A DNA stretch of 64,000 nt. Origin: a virus. Of the stretch, positions 51,455 through 59,416 are shown piece after piece. A program made the position numbers and the translations under genes. Location: IMG/VR virus record IMGVR_UViG_3300019760_000006, positions 28,761 through 92,760 of that record, one strand, 5' to 3'. The notes beneath the pieces were generated by a model. It was not told the DNA's origin. It did not search any database and worked only from the letters and a program-made list of their open reading frames with translations. Numbering within the stretch: the first letter of the stretch is position 1; every line of letters begins with the position of its first letter.

Positions 51455-51643
51455 ATGACAATTGATAATTTGTTTAACAAATTAAACAACAGGAGGAGGA
51501 AGATTAATACAATACTTGAAAACATAAAAGATTGTACCCTACCAGAAGCTATTAGAAATAAGGAAGATTTGATGTTGGAAAGAGGAGTTATTGTTGGAGT
51601 TTTAAATGATTTGAATGATATTAAAAATAACGGAGATAAATAA
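51455..51643 (+). CDS. Hypothetical helical protein, 62 aa
   Basis: Start at ATG 51455 after AATAGGTGATAA; the GTG nine bases upstream lies in that SD. Charged helix bundle (LFNKLNNRRRKINTILENIK). Overlaps the next start by one base. Unknown function. Confidence 0.6.
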   Translation: MTIDNLFNKLNNRRRKINTILENIKDCTLPEAIRNKEDLMLERGVIVGVLNDLNDIKNNGDK

Positions 51644-51816
51644 TGAGGTGTGATGAGTGTAGCCATTGGGGAAGACTTAATTACCTTGCAGAGGATGATC
51701 TTTGTGTTGGAGAGTGTGAAGAGATTACTTGGCAGATTGGGGGAGAAATTGACGTCGCAGTAACAAATTGTGATTTCTTTTGTGCAAATTTTGAAAAGAA
51801 AGAAGAAGATGAATAA
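51643..51816 (+). CDS. Small Cys-rich protein, 57 aa
   Basis: ATG at 51643 overlaps the previous stop and follows CGGAGATAAATA. Six Cys (MRCDEC, CVGEC, CDFFC) form three pairs, so a zinc site or redox centre is likely. Its end overlaps the next gene by eight bases. Confidence 0.62.
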   Translation: MRCDECSHWGRLNYLAEDDLCVGECEEITWQIGGEIDVAVTNCDFFCANFEKKEEDE

Positions 51817-52036
51817 TGAATATAATTTAACATTTCATGAAGCATTGGATTGTGTATTAAATAATGAGTGTTGGGTTCAAGGAGAAGATTTTGCATCTGA
51901 GGCTGTTATGAGATTAGATAAAGATTTTACGATTATTTGTGATTGTTTTAGTGACAGTTGGCCTATGATGTTTACAACTGGTGTATCAAGACAGATGTTC
52001 AGAAAAGTTTATACACAACCCGGAGCTAAAAAATAA
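51809..52036 (+). CDS. Hypothetical protein, 75 aa (loose similarity to Tad2/DUF2829 layout)
   Basis: Start at 51809 inside the previous gene end. The opening LTFHEALDCVLNNECWVQGE has the F-EAL-x-L-x-G order seen in DUF2829/Tad2 proteins, some of which block Thoeris defence, but the rest is not clearly alike. The stop overlaps the next start. Treat the anti-defence idea as a weak lead. Confidence 0.55.
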   Translation: MNNEYNLTFHEALDCVLNNECWVQGEDFASEAVMRLDKDFTIICDCFSDSWPMMFTTGVSRQMFRKVYTQPGAKK

Positions 52037-52350
52037 TGACAGAACTTACGCAACAAGAAATGGAAGAGCTGGATATTTATTGCTCATCTCTTCCAATAGA
52101 AGATGATAATGCTTGGGTACTAAATGTTCTTCTTTCAACTTATCAGTTGTCAAGTAAATTGGGTGGAGTTGATAGATCATACACAAGTCATTACAAAATG
52201 AAAGAGAAAGGGTTGATTAGTGATAAATTTAAAGAGGGATTAATTAAAGAGATCAGGAATAAATTACAATGGATGAGAGATAACACAACAATTGTTGAAG
52301 AGGATGTAATTGAAAGAAAGACAAAAAGAGTTATTATTTACAATAATTAA
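52036..52350 (+). CDS. Hypothetical protein, 104 aa
   Basis: Coupled to the previous gene (TAATG). Mostly alpha-helical and acidic at the N-terminus with a basic C-terminus (ERKTKRVIIYNN). No recognised domain. Confidence 0.63.
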   Translation: MTELTQQEMEELDIYCSSLPIEDDNAWVLNVLLSTYQLSSKLGGVDRSYTSHYKMKEKGLISDKFKEGLIKEIRNKLQWMRDNTTIVEEDVIERKTKRVIIYNN

Positions 52351-52372
52351 ATAAAAGGAGTATTTATTATAG

Positions 52373-52636
52373 ATGGAAATTAATTACAAAACGTTTAAGA
52401 TTTATAGTGATTCAAATGAAAAACAATATATTCTTGCAGAACCTAAAGTAATTAAGAAAGGCAAGACAGCAGGTGAGATTAATGAAAATGTGATTGGTTA
52501 TTATGCAAAGATGGAAGTGCTAATTAATCGTATTATTGAGATTGAACTTATGAGAAGTGAAGATGTTGTAACTTTGAAAGAGTTTGTTGAGAGGAAGAGA
52601 GAATTGGTTGAAGAAATTAATAGTTTGTTTAAATAG
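52373..52636 (+). CDS. Hypothetical protein, 87 aa
   Basis: ATG after AAAAGGAGTATTTATTATAG. N-terminal beta strands, then a long charged helix (VTLKEFVERKRELVEEINSL). No recognised domain. Confidence 0.62.
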   Translation: MEINYKTFKIYSDSNEKQYILAEPKVIKKGKTAGEINENVIGYYAKMEVLINRIIEIELMRSEDVVTLKEFVERKRELVEEINSLFK

Positions 52637-52655
52637 TAAAGTGGGGTTATTTACA

Positions 52656-53507
52656 ATGATTAGGAGAAAGAAAACAAAACTAAAGTTCCTTGAGACTGAA
52701 GCTGTAGACATTGGCAGGTTTACTATTGAATCTTGGCTTAAAGTTAAGAAATACAAGAGAGATATGAAGTGTTCACAATGTGGAAATCTTTATGAAGATA
52801 TTCTTATTGTTGAGGAAGATAATACATTATCCTTATTATGGGATAAAGGTTTGTATAAACACATTTGTAATGTTTGTGCTAAGAGGTATGTGGATGAGAT
52901 GAATGTAAAGGATGTTGCTAAAGAAAGGAAGGAAAAATGTATGAAAAGAGAGAATATTCTTACTGAGTTGAAAGAATTGCTGAATGAATATTACCCAAGA
53001 AAGTATTACAATCTTGATGATCAGAAGACAGAGAATCTTGAAGAATTTCTTGAAGTTGAAAGAGAACTAAAAAAGAAAAGAGATTGGATTGCATCTCTAC
53101 CTGAAGCAGATCCAGGAGATATTGATCAGTATTTGATTGATGAATATAATTGTGTATATGATCCTAAGTGGTTGAAAGATGAATGTCAGATTGAAGAGTA
53201 TTTTAAAGATAATGGGTATGATTATTTTGACTGTGGTCAGGGATATTCGCAAAATGAATCAAATGCAATCGTAAAGATTTGTGATAAATATTATTCAGTT
53301 GATTTGTATGCAGAAATTGAGAGTGCTAAACAGGATAGAGGTGATAGATTATATTGGGTTGAGGATATTGAAAGAGTTGAATATAAAGAGATTGAGAAAC
53401 CTATAAAGAAAGAGAGAAAGATTTTAAGACTTGAGTTAGATCTCAATGTAGATGAAGAAAGAGAAGTTGAGGAGTTTATGCAGAGATTTAATTGTAAAGT
53501 TATTTAA
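52656..53507 (+). CDS. Hypothetical protein with CxxC pair and acidic helices, 283 aa
   Basis: Start set at 52656 (MIRRKKTKLKFLETEAVDIG); the frame can be read further upstream but that part overlaps 52373-52636. A zinc-ribbon-like CSQCGNLYED...CNVCAKRY lies in the first third; the rest is highly charged, and the last 40 residues (KKERKILRLELDLNVDEERE) form a helix with a strand. Could be a nucleic-acid-associated protein. Not recognised. Confidence 0.65.
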   Translation: MIRRKKTKLKFLETEAVDIGRFTIESWLKVKKYKRDMKCSQCGNLYEDILIVEEDNTLSLLWDKGLYKHICNVCAKRYVDEMNVKDVAKERKEKCMKRENILTELKELLNEYYPRKYYNLDDQKTENLEEFLEVERELKKKRDWIASLPEADPGDIDQYLIDEYNCVYDPKWLKDECQIEEYFKDNGYDYFDCGQGYSQNESNAIVKICDKYYSVDLYAEIESAKQDRGDRLYWVEDIERVEYKEIEKPIKKERKILRLELDLNVDEEREVEEFMQRFNCKVI

Positions 53508-53523
53508 TAAAGGGGGTGATAAC

Positions 53524-53805
53524 ATAGAAATTAGATACACAAAAACAGAATTGGTAGAGTTATTAATTGATACAATCGGGAATACAAAAGGATTGGATAC
53601 TGAGTTTATCTATATAGATGAAAAAGAAATGATTAACTCAGAAGGTTTGCTTGAAGACGAAGATGTCATTTGTTTTTCAGGTATAGATGTTACAAACGAT
53701 CTAATTAACTATGAAAATGGTGAGTATGTATTTGGTGAAAAGTTGGATATGGAGGAACTAAACAAGAAAACTAATCTAATAGGATTTATTAGAAATAATA
53801 AATAA
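53524..53805 (+). CDS. Hypothetical acidic protein, apparent ATA start, 93 aa
   Basis: SD AGGGGGTGAT (53511-53520) is followed by ATA at 53524, seven bases after the core, giving MEIRYTKTELVELLIDTIGN. The only upstream ATG (53452) lies far inside the previous gene, before its stop and before the SD. Acidic alpha/beta protein with unknown function. Confidence 0.65.
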   Translation: MEIRYTKTELVELLIDTIGNTKGLDTEFIYIDEKEMINSEGLLEDEDVICFSGIDVTNDLINYENGEYVFGEKLDMEELNKKTNLIGFIRNNK

Positions 53806-53819
53806 GAGGTGCATTAAAT

Positions 53820-54071
53820 ATGACTGATCTTGAAAGATTTGTAGATTTGTATAAAAGTTTTGGTATAGATTGCAAAGTAACAAAAATTTACAATGAATAT
53901 GAAGAAGTTTGGCAAAATGAAATTATTCTTATAAGCGATACGATAGGAAGTGATAGTTATTGGAATGTCGAGTTAACAAAAAGTACTAATTTTAATGGTT
54001 ATACAGATTTTTACACATCTATTGTGTTTACAGATGACGGTAAGTTTAAAAGTCAAGGTTTTTGGGAATAG
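53820..54071 (+). CDS. Hypothetical protein, 83 aa
   Basis: ATG after AAGAGGTGCATTAAAT. Begins with a helix (LERFVDLYKSFGIDCKV) followed by beta strands, of a kind common in small phage proteins. Its stop lies directly before the SD of the HNH gene. Unknown function. Confidence 0.62.
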   Translation: MTDLERFVDLYKSFGIDCKVTKIYNEYEEVWQNEIILISDTIGSDSYWNVELTKSTNFNGYTDFYTSIVFTDDGKFKSQGFWE

Positions 54072-54085
54072 GGAGGTGATAATTA

Positions 54086-54601
54086 ATTAAAAGTTTAAAT
54101 TCTAAAGAATTAGGATATTTAAAATCATGTTTTAGAAAGTATTTTAGATGGCATTCACCAGCATATAAAGAAGTTTATGAGCGTAATCTATGCAAAACAA
54201 AAAAAGGAATACGAGGTGGTAAACTCTATTATTGTGAACAATGTGGAAAGGTGTATGGATATGGTAAATTAGAAGTTGATCACAAAGAAGAAGTTATTGA
54301 GATTGGTAAAACACTTACAGATTATTCTATAATTGATTTGTGGTGGAGAATTAATTGTGATGTTAATAACTTACAGTTGCTATGTCGTGAGTGTCACGCC
54401 AAAAAGACAGCTTGTTTCCGAAGTATGAAAGCTTCATATAATAAATACCTAAAACATAAAGATGAGAAGGATAAGTGGTTTGTGCTTTTTGATGGCAAAG
54501 TTGTTAGAAGATTACAGCCAGAACATAAACATATGATCAGTAAGGTGTATAAGACAGAAAAAGGAGCAGTTAAATATTCAAAGAAGGTGGTAAAATGCTA
54601 A
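54086..54601 (+). CDS. HNH endonuclease, apparent ATT start, 171 aa
   Basis: The nuclease core is CEQCGKVYGYGKLEVDHKEE ... DVNNLQLLCRECHAKKT, a classic zinc-bound HNH with two CxxC knuckles and catalytic HK. The first ATG (54251) would cut off the first CxxC, so translation must start upstream. No ATG, GTG or TTG exists in frame after the stop at 54080; ATT at 54086 is nine bases from GGGAGG in GGGAGGTGAT. N-terminus (KSCFRKYFRWHSPAYKEVYE) is basic. Free-standing homing-type or recombination nuclease. Confidence 0.82.
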   Translation: MKSLNSKELGYLKSCFRKYFRWHSPAYKEVYERNLCKTKKGIRGGKLYYCEQCGKVYGYGKLEVDHKEEVIEIGKTLTDYSIIDLWWRINCDVNNLQLLCRECHAKKTACFRSMKASYNKYLKHKDEKDKWFVLFDGKVVRRLQPEHKHMISKVYKTEKGAVKYSKKVVKC

Positions 54602-54963
54602 TTTTAAATGTTTCAAAATCATATGCAGATTCTGTTCCAGATCTTGATGTGGAAGGGTTTGTGAACAGGCTAATAACTTATTATAGAATTGAAAAAGAAA
54701 TTGGTAATAATTTTGATCACATAGATTATATATCTAATTCCCTTGTAATTGAATTTATGAGAGTGGCTATACTGGAAGGTGAGATATCACACACAGATAT
54801 TAAAGTTATTGAAAATGATGTTGAATATCTATTTGATAAAGAAGGAACAATGGGTGTTTTGAATAAAGAAACAAATAAAATAGAAACCAGGTTTCCAGAG
54901 ATATGTGACATATATTCAAATATTCTTTGGAGATTACTTAAAAAATTTGAAAAAAGGAGTTGA
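54595..54963 (+). CDS. Hypothetical protein, 122 aa
   Basis: ATG lies inside the end of the HNH gene (GGTGGTAAA upstream). Alpha-helical, acidic (MLILNVSKSYADSVPDLDVEG). Last gene before the hairpin and promoter at 54960-55048. No recognised domain. Confidence 0.63.
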   Translation: MLILNVSKSYADSVPDLDVEGFVNRLITYYRIEKEIGNNFDHIDYISNSLVIEFMRVAILEGEISHTDIKVIENDVEYLFDKEGTMGVLNKETNKIETRFPEICDIYSNILWRLLKKFEKRS

Positions 54964-54988
54964 CAATAAAATATTATCCCTGTATATT
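54960..54988 (+). promoter_or_regulatory. Possible promoter overlapping the terminator hairpin
   Basis: TTGACA (54960-54965), 17-base spacer, TATATT (54983-54988), with TATTAT two bases on. The -10 lies in the 5' arm of the hairpin that follows, so transcription and termination signals are interlocked. It could serve the genes from 55083 on. Confidence 0.5.
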
Positions 54989-55048
54989 ATGTTCATACTA
55001 AATCACATACAAAAAGATGTGATATGAATGTTTTATACAGGGATTTTT
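54976..55048 (+). terminator. Long hairpin with U-tract
   Basis: ATCCCTGTATA (54976-54986) pairs perfectly with TATACAGGGAT (55034-55044), followed by TTTTTATTTT. Inside, TTCAT/ATGAA and ATCACAT/ATGTGAT extend the stem with an 8-base loop. Ends the transcript from the HNH and 54595 genes, and may restart at the overlapping promoter. Confidence 0.72.
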
Positions 55049-55082
55049 ATTTTATGTAATTATTACAAAGGAGAAGATTAAA

Positions 55083-55445
55083 ATGAAAAAGTTCAGAAAT
55101 ACTTTTGAAATGGAAATAGATATTAAATTCGAAGATGAAGGTAAAGCTATTGAGTGTTATATTAATAGTGATTGGAAAGACGTGTTTTGGGATGTAAATA
55201 GTATAAAAGATTTGTCAGAGGATCTCGCATTGTGTTTTATTAAAACACCAGAGAGATGGTTTTCTGATGGTGATGATAGTAATATTGGAAGATTTGTTGA
55301 AGGTTTTGGCACTTTTATCTATGATGGTAAAGATTCCTATATATTTAAAGACAGGTATGGCAATTCTGGTGGGGATATTACTATAAAAATTAACTCTGAA
55401 TTAGAAATTGTTGATAGTTCAGATATCTATCTTTGGGAGGATTAG
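55083..55445 (+). CDS. Hypothetical acidic protein, 120 aa
   Basis: Good SD (AAAGGAGAAGATTAAA). Alternating strands and acidic residues (FEMEIDIKFEDEGKAIECYI, GGDITIKINSELEIVDSSD), so a small beta-rich fold. Followed by a GTG-start membrane protein. Function unknown. Confidence 0.65.
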   Translation: MKKFRNTFEMEIDIKFEDEGKAIECYINSDWKDVFWDVNSIKDLSEDLALCFIKTPERWFSDGDDSNIGRFVEGFGTFIYDGKDSYIFKDRYGNSGGDITIKINSELEIVDSSDIYLWED

Positions 55446-55446
55446 A

Positions 55447-55623
55447 GTGGATTTAGATACTATTTTTCATTGGTCAGTTTTTGTTTCTGGATGTTATTTT
55501 ATTATTCTTTCATCGATTGTCAAAACAAAGAATCTTAAAAGTACGTTAATTTTCAAAACTATACCATTGTTGTGTGGAATTTGTTGTTTAAGTGCTGGTG
55601 CAGTCCTTTTAGGTTTCTTTTAG
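55447..55623 (+). CDS. Small two-helix membrane protein, GTG start, 58 aa
   Basis: GTG at 55447 is preceded by GGGAGG. Two hydrophobic segments (FHWSVFVSGCYFIILSSIV and IPLLCGICCLSAGAVLLGF) with a short basic loop. Hairpin-like topology, as in small holins or toxins, but no family match. Overlaps nothing downstream. Confidence 0.6.
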   Translation: MDLDTIFHWSVFVSGCYFIILSSIVKTKNLKSTLIFKTIPLLCGICCLSAGAVLLGFF

Positions 55624-55652
55624 GTTTTATATAATAGAGAGGAGAAAAATTA

Positions 55653-55808
55653 TTGAGTAAAACAATTATAGATTTACAAAATGTAAGAGACCAAAGTGAT
55701 TTATTTTGGTTGATTTTAGAAAGTCTTCCATACAAAATTGAGTGGATGTCTTATGAAGCTATTGAAAATGTTTTAGATTGTTGTGAAGAAGTTTTTGATG
55801 ATGAATAA
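55653..55808 (+). CDS. Hypothetical small protein, TTG start, 51 aa
   Basis: Frame from TTG 55653 to TAA 55808 (MSKTIIDLQNVRDQSDLFWL...) with GAGAGGAGA upstream. Acidic, helical, two Cys. Followed by 55831-56028. Unknown function. Confidence 0.55.
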   Translation: MSKTIIDLQNVRDQSDLFWLILESLPYKIEWMSYEAIENVLDCCEEVFDDE

Positions 55809-55830
55809 TTGAAAGGAAGATGGTGATAAT

Positions 55831-56028
55831 ATGAAACAAGTTAGATGTAAAAAGACAATAACAATTAGCAACACAGTCTGGCACACTGCTGGTGCTATAT
55901 ATGATGTTCTTTACGAAGATTATGATGAAGATGGAAAGTCATATATCATCTCTTCAAATAATAATGAAGCGCATTGGATTGGTGTTCCTGGAAATAAATG
56001 GTTTGATGAATATTTTGAGGAAATATAA
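55831..56028 (+). CDS. Hypothetical protein, 65 aa (SH3-like impression)
   Basis: ATG after GGAAGATGGTGATAAT. The strand pattern with AGAIYDVLYEDYDEDG and IIGVP-like ending (HWIGVPGNKWFDEYFEEI) resembles small SH3-like phage proteins. Overlaps the next start by one base. Confidence 0.6.
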   Translation: MKQVRCKKTITISNTVWHTAGAIYDVLYEDYDEDGKSYIISSNNNEAHWIGVPGNKWFDEYFEEI

Positions 56029-56237
56029 TGGAATACAAAAACAAAGCAAGATATTGTAAATATAATGTCAACAGGGGTTGCCATAACATTGTTAATCCTT
56101 TTTGCACATATTCAGATGAAGTGGTTAGCAAGATTAAACTTCCACCTAATATCTACTGGTATAGACACATAGTAGATGAAGAATGTTGTGAAAAGTGTGA
56201 ATGTTTTGAACCAGTCAAGTTGGAGGATAATAAATAA
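56028..56237 (+). CDS. Small Cys-rich protein, 69 aa
   Basis: Seven Cys (YCKYNVNRGC, FCTY, CCEKCECF) in a pattern that may bind zinc. Coupled by one-base overlaps on both sides. Unknown function. Confidence 0.62.
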   Translation: MEYKNKARYCKYNVNRGCHNIVNPFCTYSDEVVSKIKLPPNIYWYRHIVDEECCEKCECFEPVKLEDNK

Positions 56238-56509
56238 TGAATATCCACCCACTATTAAAGGGATCTTATAATAAATCTAAATGTGATGGATGCTCTTCAA
56301 GATGTTGCAATGAAATAGAAGAAGAAGAAGAAGGAAGTGGTGTATGTTGTCAGTTTGTTTCATGTGGACCTAATCCAATGTGTTTTGTTGATAAAGGGAG
56401 GCTTCCATGTCCAAAGTGTATGTTTTGGACAGGTTATGGAAATGAAGATATAGATCTTCATAATTGGAATTTATTAATGTGTAATAGGAAAGAGGGTCTA
56501 ATAAAATGA
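56237..56509 (+). CDS. Cys-rich protein, 90 aa
   Basis: About 13 Cys in four groups (CDGCSSRCC, CCQFVSC, CFVD, CPKCMFW) with a Glu run. Likely holds metal clusters. Ends inside the Thg1-like start. Unknown function. Confidence 0.62.
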   Translation: MNIHPLLKGSYNKSKCDGCSSRCCNEIEEEEEGSGVCCQFVSCGPNPMCFVDKGRLPCPKCMFWTGYGNEDIDLHNWNLLMCNRKEGLIK

Positions 56510-57222
56510 AAAAATATTCTATCGGTAACAGAATGAAAGATAATTATGAAAGTAGAAGTAAATATAAATTGATTAGAAGAATGCCTGCGATCATTAGGTT
56601 AGATGGCAAAGCTTTTCATACAATCACAAGAAGGTGTGATAAACCTTTTGATGAAGATTTGTCAATGATTATGATGGAAGGTATGAAGTATTTACTTGAA
56701 AACATACAGGGAGCTAAGTGTGGATATCAACAATCAGACGAGATTTCAATACTTCTAACTGATTTTGATAAACTAACAACAGATGCATGGTTTGATAATA
56801 GTATACAGAAGATTGCAAGTGTTTCAGCATCAATGCTAACAGCCGATGTAAACTCTAAATGGGATTTTGAAAATAGCTTTAACAGAAAATTTGATAGTAA
56901 TAAATATTTCTTGTTTGATAGCAGGTGTTTTAATATCCCAAAAGAAGAAGTTAATAATTACTTTATTTGGAGGCAGAAGGACTGGGAGAGGAATAGTATT
57001 CAGATGCTTAGTAGAAGCTATTTCTCACATAAAGAATGTCACAAAAAGAATTCGTCAGATCTGCATGAGATGCTTTATACAAAAGGTGTAAATTGGACTG
57101 ACCTTTCTGGTAAATGGAAGAACGGTGTATTTATGTATAGATGTGAAGATAAAAGCATTAAATCAGATTGTGATATCCAGTTTATTAAAGATAATTTTAT
57201 TGAGGGTATGTATCTGAGATGA
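56506..57222 (+). CDS. tRNA(His) guanylyltransferase family (Thg1-like) protein, 238 aa
   Basis: Thg1 adds nucleotides in the 3'-5' direction to tRNA 5' ends; bacterial and phage Thg1-like proteins repair 5'-truncated tRNAs. Seen: RLDGKAF at residues 31-37 (metal Asp33), QQSDEIS (Asp78, Glu79), a palm-like core and the C-terminal TKGVNWTDLSGKWKNG. Length (238) is normal. Starts with ATG inside the previous gene end. A phage tRNA is present, and tRNA repair may help translation after host nuclease damage (inference). Confidence 0.87.
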   Translation: MKKYSIGNRMKDNYESRSKYKLIRRMPAIIRLDGKAFHTITRRCDKPFDEDLSMIMMEGMKYLLENIQGAKCGYQQSDEISILLTDFDKLTTDAWFDNSIQKIASVSASMLTADVNSKWDFENSFNRKFDSNKYFLFDSRCFNIPKEEVNNYFIWRQKDWERNSIQMLSRSYFSHKECHKKNSSDLHEMLYTKGVNWTDLSGKWKNGVFMYRCEDKSIKSDCDIQFIKDNFIEGMYLR

Positions 57223-57386
57223 ATGAATTAATCCTAAACATTATCGGTATTTTAATTATTGTTGGTTTAATATATTTTCTTTTTACTTTTATAAGAAATC
57301 ATGATAAAAGAAAGAATTATTATAAAGAGATTATTAAGAGTAAAAGAGGTTATAGAGAGAAGAGAAATAATAATAAAAGGAAGTAG
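57219..57386 (+). CDS. Small membrane-anchored basic protein, 55 aa
   Basis: ATG overlaps the Thg1-like stop (ATGA). A transmembrane helix (ILNIIGILIIVGLIYFLFTF) then a strongly basic tail (RKNYYKEIIKSKRGYREKR). Ends 8 bases before the primase-helicase. Unknown function. Confidence 0.62.
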   Translation: MNELILNIIGILIIVGLIYFLFTFIRNHDKRKNYYKEIIKSKRGYREKRNNNKRK

Positions 57387-57393
57387 GTAGTTT

Positions 57394-59118
57394 ATGTCAA
57401 GTAACAGCTATACAGAAGGATATGAAGATCAATACAGAAAATCAAAAGGAAAAAATTGGCATATGAAATCAAAAACATCTTCTTTTAAGACAACTAAAGA
57501 GCAGAAAGAACGAGATCTAATTAATACAAAAAAAGAACTTAAAAGAATTTCTGAATTAGAGACATTTGATTGGACAAAAAGAGGAATTAGAAAAGAAACA
57601 CTTGATCTCTTTGGGGTTAAAATTGAGACAACAGAGACAGAGGGTCCATTTGGCCCTGTAAAGGTTTATTTCCCATATAGAGGTGCTGATGGTAAGAAAA
57701 TCACAGGGTATAAAACAAGAGACTGGAGATTTGATAAAGATGAGGATGGACATTGGGATGTAATTGGTAAGGTTGGTGTGAAATGCCAATTATTCGGTGA
57801 GAAAGAAGTACGGAAGAGTGCTAAAAAGCTGTACATTACAGAGGGGGAGATTGATATGCTCTCTCTTTATCAAGCTATGGTTGATAAAAACGAGGGTGGT
57901 GAGTTCGAGAAGTACACACCAGCAGTAGTGAGTATACAGGCAGGTAGCCCAAATGCTTTGTCTGGCGTTGTTAACAGGGAAGAATTTGTAAAGTCTTACA
58001 AAGAAGTTGTATTGTGTTTTGATAATGATGAGAGATTACCTGGAGAAGGGAAGAATGTTAAACGTGGTAAGGAGGCTTGCGATGAGGTTGGATGTAATTT
58101 AGTCGGCTGTGATGTTTATACACTCCCAATTTCTGATAAGTATAACGACCTTAATGAGATGCTTGTAGATGGTAAGGGGTGTGATTTAGCTAAAATTGCA
58201 ATGTGGGGTTGTGTCAAGTTTAAAAGTGATAAAATTCTTGGTGTTGAAGATATTAATTTTGAAGAGTTGATTAAAGGGAAGGAAAAGGGGGTTTATATTT
58301 CAAGCTTTCCCAAACTCATGGATAGAATTTTAGGGATTAGAAAGAGAGAGTTAACAATCCTCACAGCTTTATCAAATGTAGGTAAGACTTTTGTTGTAAG
58401 TGAGTTTGCTTATTGTCTTGCAGAGCAGCAAAATGAAAAAGTAGCCTTGTTATTCCTTGAAGAGACTGAGCAAGAGACGCTGCTTAGGATGATAGCGAGG
58501 AGGATTAATAAGAATTATTATAAGCTTCAATATGATCCATTAAAATACGCTACAAAAGGAGAACTAAAAGAAGCGTATGATTGGTGTAAAGACAGATTCT
58601 TTTTTCTTGATATTTTTGGTGGCATCCCTGTAGATCAATTAATGAATAAGATTAAAAATCTTGTACATGTTGTTGGTTGTGGATATATTGTCCTTGATCA
58701 TCTTTCTTTTGTTGTTACTACACTTGACCAGAATCAAGATGAAAGGCGTGAGATTGATAAATTGATGACAGAGCTTGCATCATTTGTTGCTAAAACAGAT
58801 GCTGGCATATTTGCTGTCAGCCACCTTAATGGTAAGGCGAGTGAAGAGATTGGTAAGATTGGTGATCTTAAAAAACCTAAATGGATTCCTGTTAAGAAAG
58901 AGCATATGAGGGGGAGTCGTTCTCTTGAACAAGCTGCTTTTAATATTTTAGGGTTGGACTTTGAGATTCTCCCTTCGAGAGAACGCGGGCGTGTTAGATT
59001 GACATCATTGAAAACAAGAAATGGTTGGTCAATCGGTGAATGCGATATCTTTGAAATGCATTCCGAGACCGGGGAGATAATTTTATTTGAGGATGGATAT
59101 AATAAGACAGGATACTAA
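57394..59118 (+). CDS. Fused primase-helicase (T7 gp4-like), 574 aa
   Basis: Unwinds DNA at the fork and may prime it. The N-terminal half holds a TOPRIM fold (EGEID at 150-154, FDNDE near 210). The C-terminal RecA-like helicase has a P-loop (LTALSNVGKT), YIVLDHLSFV as Walker B, and RGSRSLEQAAFNILGLDFE plus a final arginine-finger region, as in T7 gp4 and Twinkle. No N-terminal zinc finger is seen, as in the shorter gp4B or Twinkle types, so primer synthesis may be weak. Confidence 0.9.
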   Translation: MSSNSYTEGYEDQYRKSKGKNWHMKSKTSSFKTTKEQKERDLINTKKELKRISELETFDWTKRGIRKETLDLFGVKIETTETEGPFGPVKVYFPYRGADGKKITGYKTRDWRFDKDEDGHWDVIGKVGVKCQLFGEKEVRKSAKKLYITEGEIDMLSLYQAMVDKNEGGEFEKYTPAVVSIQAGSPNALSGVVNREEFVKSYKEVVLCFDNDERLPGEGKNVKRGKEACDEVGCNLVGCDVYTLPISDKYNDLNEMLVDGKGCDLAKIAMWGCVKFKSDKILGVEDINFEELIKGKEKGVYISSFPKLMDRILGIRKRELTILTALSNVGKTFVVSEFAYCLAEQQNEKVALLFLEETEQETLLRMIARRINKNYYKLQYDPLKYATKGELKEAYDWCKDRFFFLDIFGGIPVDQLMNKIKNLVHVVGCGYIVLDHLSFVVTTLDQNQDERREIDKLMTELASFVAKTDAGIFAVSHLNGKASEEIGKIGDLKKPKWIPVKKEHMRGSRSLEQAAFNILGLDFEILPSRERGRVRLTSLKTRNGWSIGECDIFEMHSETGEIILFEDGYNKTGY

Positions 59119-59140
59119 CTAATAGGGAGATAGTCTTAAA

Positions 59141-59416
59141 ATGAAAATTTACATTATTATGAAAGTCAGAAGGGATATCTCTTCTGTTTACAAAGCTTTC
59201 TACCTGAAAGAAGAGGCTAACGGTTGGTTATATAGTAATATAAACAGATTTCTGCATGACTCTAATGGAGAGGAGGTTAAACATAAATGGGGGTATTGGT
59301 TCGATAAAACAAATAAGTGTTGCCATGTAAACGCTATAATGTATGAGATTCAGAAGCGAGTCCCAGACCACACAATACTGGATTCTTACTATATTGAAGA
59401 AATAGAGGTTAATTAA
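59141..59416 (+). CDS. Hypothetical protein, 91 aa
   Basis: ATG after AATAGGGAGATAGTCTTAAA. Helix and strand mix with Cys-Cys-His (NKCCHVNAIMYEIQKRVPDH). Overlaps the next start by one base. Unknown. Confidence 0.62.
   Translation: MKIYIIMKVRRDISSVYKAFYLKEEANGWLYSNINRFLHDSNGEEVKHKWGYWFDKTNKCCHVNAIMYEIQKRVPDHTILDSYYIEEIEVN

Noticed and set aside
51391-51465. Eight-codon frame MLYSGLKN with in-frame TAG and open continuation
   Set aside because: Too short, out of frame with the next gene, and no family resemblance; probably chance.
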